DNA from: DATJZH01 sp035499215
GTDB lineage: Bacteria; Actinomycetota; Actinomycetes; Streptosporangiales; Streptosporangiaceae
Length of the DNA: 19,958 nucleotides
Direction of reading: 5' to 3'
Assembly (NCBI GenBank): GCA_035499215.1
Contig: DATJZH010000296.1
Span: forward strand, 1-19,958
The position numbers and the translations under genes were made by a program. Below, one piece after another: positions 18,457-19,958 of this stretch (positions are counted from its first letter, which is position 1; each line of letters begins with the position of its first letter). The notes beneath the pieces were generated by a model. It was given only the letters and a program-made list of their open reading frames with translations, was not told the DNA's origin and ran no database searches.

Positions 18457-19958
18457 ATGCCCGAGTTCATATACCAGATGCATGCCGTGCGCAAGGCGCA
18501 CGGGGACAAGGTCATTCTCGATGACGTGACTCTGGCGTTCCTGCCCGGCGCGAAAATCGGCGTCGTCGGTCCCAATGGCACCGGCAAGTCGACCCTGCTG
18601 CGGATGATGGCCGGGGTCGAGCCGCCCTCGAACGGCGAAGCGCGGCTGATGCCGGGTTTCTCGGTGGGGATGCTTGATCAGGAGCCCGAGCTGGACGAGG
18701 GCAAGACCGTCCTGGGCAACGTTGAGGATGGCGTGGCAGAGACCAAGGCGCTGCTCGCGCGGTACAACGAGATCGCCGAGCAGATGGCCACCGACTACTC
18801 CGACGCCCTGCTTGCGGAGATGGGCAAGCTGCAGGAGCAGCTTGACCACCGCGAAGCGTGGGACCTGGACAGCCAGCTCGAACAGGCCATGGACGCGCTG
18901 CGCTGCCCGCCGCCGGACGCCAGCGTGCAACTGCTCTCCGGCGGCGAGCGCCGCCGGGTCGCCCTCTGCAAGCTGCTGCTGCAGCAGCCTGACCTGCTGC
19001 TGCTCGATGAGCCGACCAACCACCTGGACGCCGAGAGCGTGCTGTGGCTGGAGCAGCATCTGGAGAAGTACCCTGGCACAGTGGTGGCGGTCACCCACGA
19101 TCGTTATTTCCTGGACAATGTGGCCGGCTGGATTCTCGAGCTGGACCGAGGCCGCGCTTTCCCGTACGAGGGCAACTACTCGACGTATCTGGAGACCAAG
19201 GCAGCCCGGATCAAGGTCGAGGGCCAGAAAGACGTCAAGCGCCGCAAGCGGCTCGAGGACGAGTTGGAGTGGGTGCGCTCCAGCCCGCGCGCCCGGCAGG
19301 CCAAGAGCCGCTCCCGGCTGCAGCGTTATGAGGAGATGGCGTCCGAGGCTGACCGGAACCGCAAGCTGGATTTCGAGGAAATCCAGATCCCGCCGGGCCC
19401 TCGGCTGGGCAACCTGGTGGTCGAGGTCACGAAGCTGTCCAAGGGCTTCGACGACCGCGAGTTGTTCGAGGACCTGAGCTTCAGCCTGCCGCCCAACGGG
19501 ATCGTCGGCGTCATCGGCCCGAACGGCGTCGGCAAGACCACGCTATTCAAGATGATCGTGGGGGAGGAACAGCCCGACAGCGGCTCGATACGGATCGGCG
19601 AGACGGTGCAGATCGCCTACGTCGATCAGTCCCGCTCCCGCATCGACCCGGACAAGAATGTCTGGGAGGCGATCTCCGATGGCGAGAGCTCTGTCAAGGC
19701 GGGCCGCACTGAGATCCCCAGCCGCGCCTACGTGGCGGCATTCGGATTCAAGGGCGCCGATCAGCAGAAGCCTGCCGGGATCCTGTCCGGCGGCGAGCGC
19801 AACAGAGTGAACCTGGCGCTCACCCTCAAGCAGGGCGGCAACCTGCTGCTGCTGGACGAGCCGACTAATGACCTGGATGTCGAGACCCTGTCATCGCTGG
19901 AGAACGCGCTGCTGGAATTCCCCGGCTGCGCGGTGATCACCAGCCACGACCGCTGGTT
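18457..19958 (+). CDS. ettA: Energy-dependent translational throttle protein EttA (3' end missing)
   Basis: The frame runs from ATG 18457 to the window edge, 500 codons of the usual 555 or so. EttA is an ABC-F ATPase that binds the ribosomal E site and gates the first steps of elongation according to the ATP/ADP ratio. Visible: start MPEFIYQMHAVRKAHGDKVI; first Walker A GPNGTGKST; the arm segment between the ABC motifs (NEIAEQMATDYSDALLAEMG); first signature LSGGERRRVALCKLL with Walker B LLLLDEPTNHLD; the linker rich in Arg/Lys (about 255-300); second Walker A GPNGVGKTT; second signature LSGGERNRVNLAL; and LLLLDEPTNDLD then SHDRW at the edge. It is nearly identical in pattern to other actinobacterial EttA proteins. 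It is cytosolic and probably monocistronic. Confidence 0.97.
   Translation, partial: MPEFIYQMHAVRKAHGDKVILDDVTLAFLPGAKIGVVGPNGTGKSTLLRMMAGVEPPSNGEARLMPGFSVGMLDQEPELDEGKTVLGNVEDGVAETKALLARYNEIAEQMATDYSDALLAEMGKLQEQLDHREAWDLDSQLEQAMDALRCPPPDASVQLLSGGERRRVALCKLLLQQPDLLLLDEPTNHLDAESVLWLEQHLEKYPGTVVAVTHDRYFLDNVAGWILELDRGRAFPYEGNYSTYLETKAARIKVEGQKDVKRRKRLEDELEWVRSSPRARQAKSRSRLQRYEEMASEADRNRKLDFEEIQIPPGPRLGNLVVEVTKLSKGFDDRELFEDLSFSLPPNGIVGVIGPNGVGKTTLFKMIVGEEQPDSGSIRIGETVQIAYVDQSRSRIDPDKNVWEAISDGESSVKAGRTEIPSRAYVAAFGFKGADQQKPAGILSGGERNRVNLALTLKQGGNLLLLDEPTNDLDVETLSSLENALLEFPGCAVITSHDRW

Noticed and set aside
18136..19098. Minus-strand 320-codon frame over the ssb end and ettA start
   Set aside because: It is antisense to two well-supported genes; the composition is that of a shadow.
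18674..19477. 267-codon plus-strand frame inside ettA
   Set aside because: It lies in another frame within ettA, whose own frame is open to the window edge and carries both ABC cassettes.

Overview
The window is GC-rich DNA of an actinomycete (class Actinomycetes). This rests on codon positions biased to G/C, GTG starts, actinobacterial families (DUF6412, DUF6504, an SsbB-type SSB, a pair of dynamin-like GTPases) and a LexA-type SOS box of the actinobacterial form. A Streptosporangiales- or Streptomyces-like relative is likely, but I cannot fix the genus. There is no rRNA, CRISPR array or intact mobile element. All of it was read by eye, without database searches.

Layout. (1) 1-1120 is a decayed edge: a short minus-strand ORF with a good Shine-Dalgarno, a frameshifted transposase-like remnant, and an intact tRNA-Arg(UCU) on the minus strand. 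(2) 1153-2728, plus strand: a doubtful small ORF, a DUF6412 membrane protein and a YidC/Oxa1-type insertase. (3) 2819-4090: serine hydroxymethyltransferase (glyA), bracketed by GC hairpins. (4) 4197-4637: a DUF6504 gene behind a promoter overlapped by a candidate LexA box. (5) 5224-7665: a large secreted protein with a DUF1906 (glycoside-hydrolase-like) domain and a seven-repeat beta-propeller. Its signal peptide is built from an 18-bp minisatellite. (6) 7727-10782: a sugar and glycan region with UDP-sulfoquinovose synthase (minus), GtrA (plus), a GT2 glycosyltransferase (minus) whose 3' end overlaps gtrA in antisense, and an internally deleted epimerase remnant translationally coupled to the GT2. 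(7) 11209-11883: a lone precorrin-8X methylmutase (cobH/cbiC). (8) 12253 to the end, plus strand: two overlapping dynamin-like GTPases, a cytosolic HtrA-like serine protease with a PDZ domain, an SsbB-like SSB and the 5' 500 codons of ettA, which runs off the window.

How the genes may work together. The two GTPases are translationally coupled and probably act as a heteromeric membrane-remodelling pair. Streptomyces DynA/DynB (septum stability) and SsbB (segregation in sporulation) are the closest known analogues, so this stretch may be a division and segregation neighbourhood. The sqdB-gtrA-GT2 group lacks a recognisable sulfoquinovosyl-diacylglycerol synthase. It instead pairs UDP-sulfoquinovose synthesis with polyprenyl-phosphate-sugar functions, which suggests, as a hypothesis only, a sulfoquinovose-containing surface glycan. 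The best leads for follow-up are this glycan hypothesis, the SOS box at the DUF6504 gene, the antisense gene overlap, the epimerase scar, the duplicated translation start at the first GTPase, and the minisatellite signal peptide.
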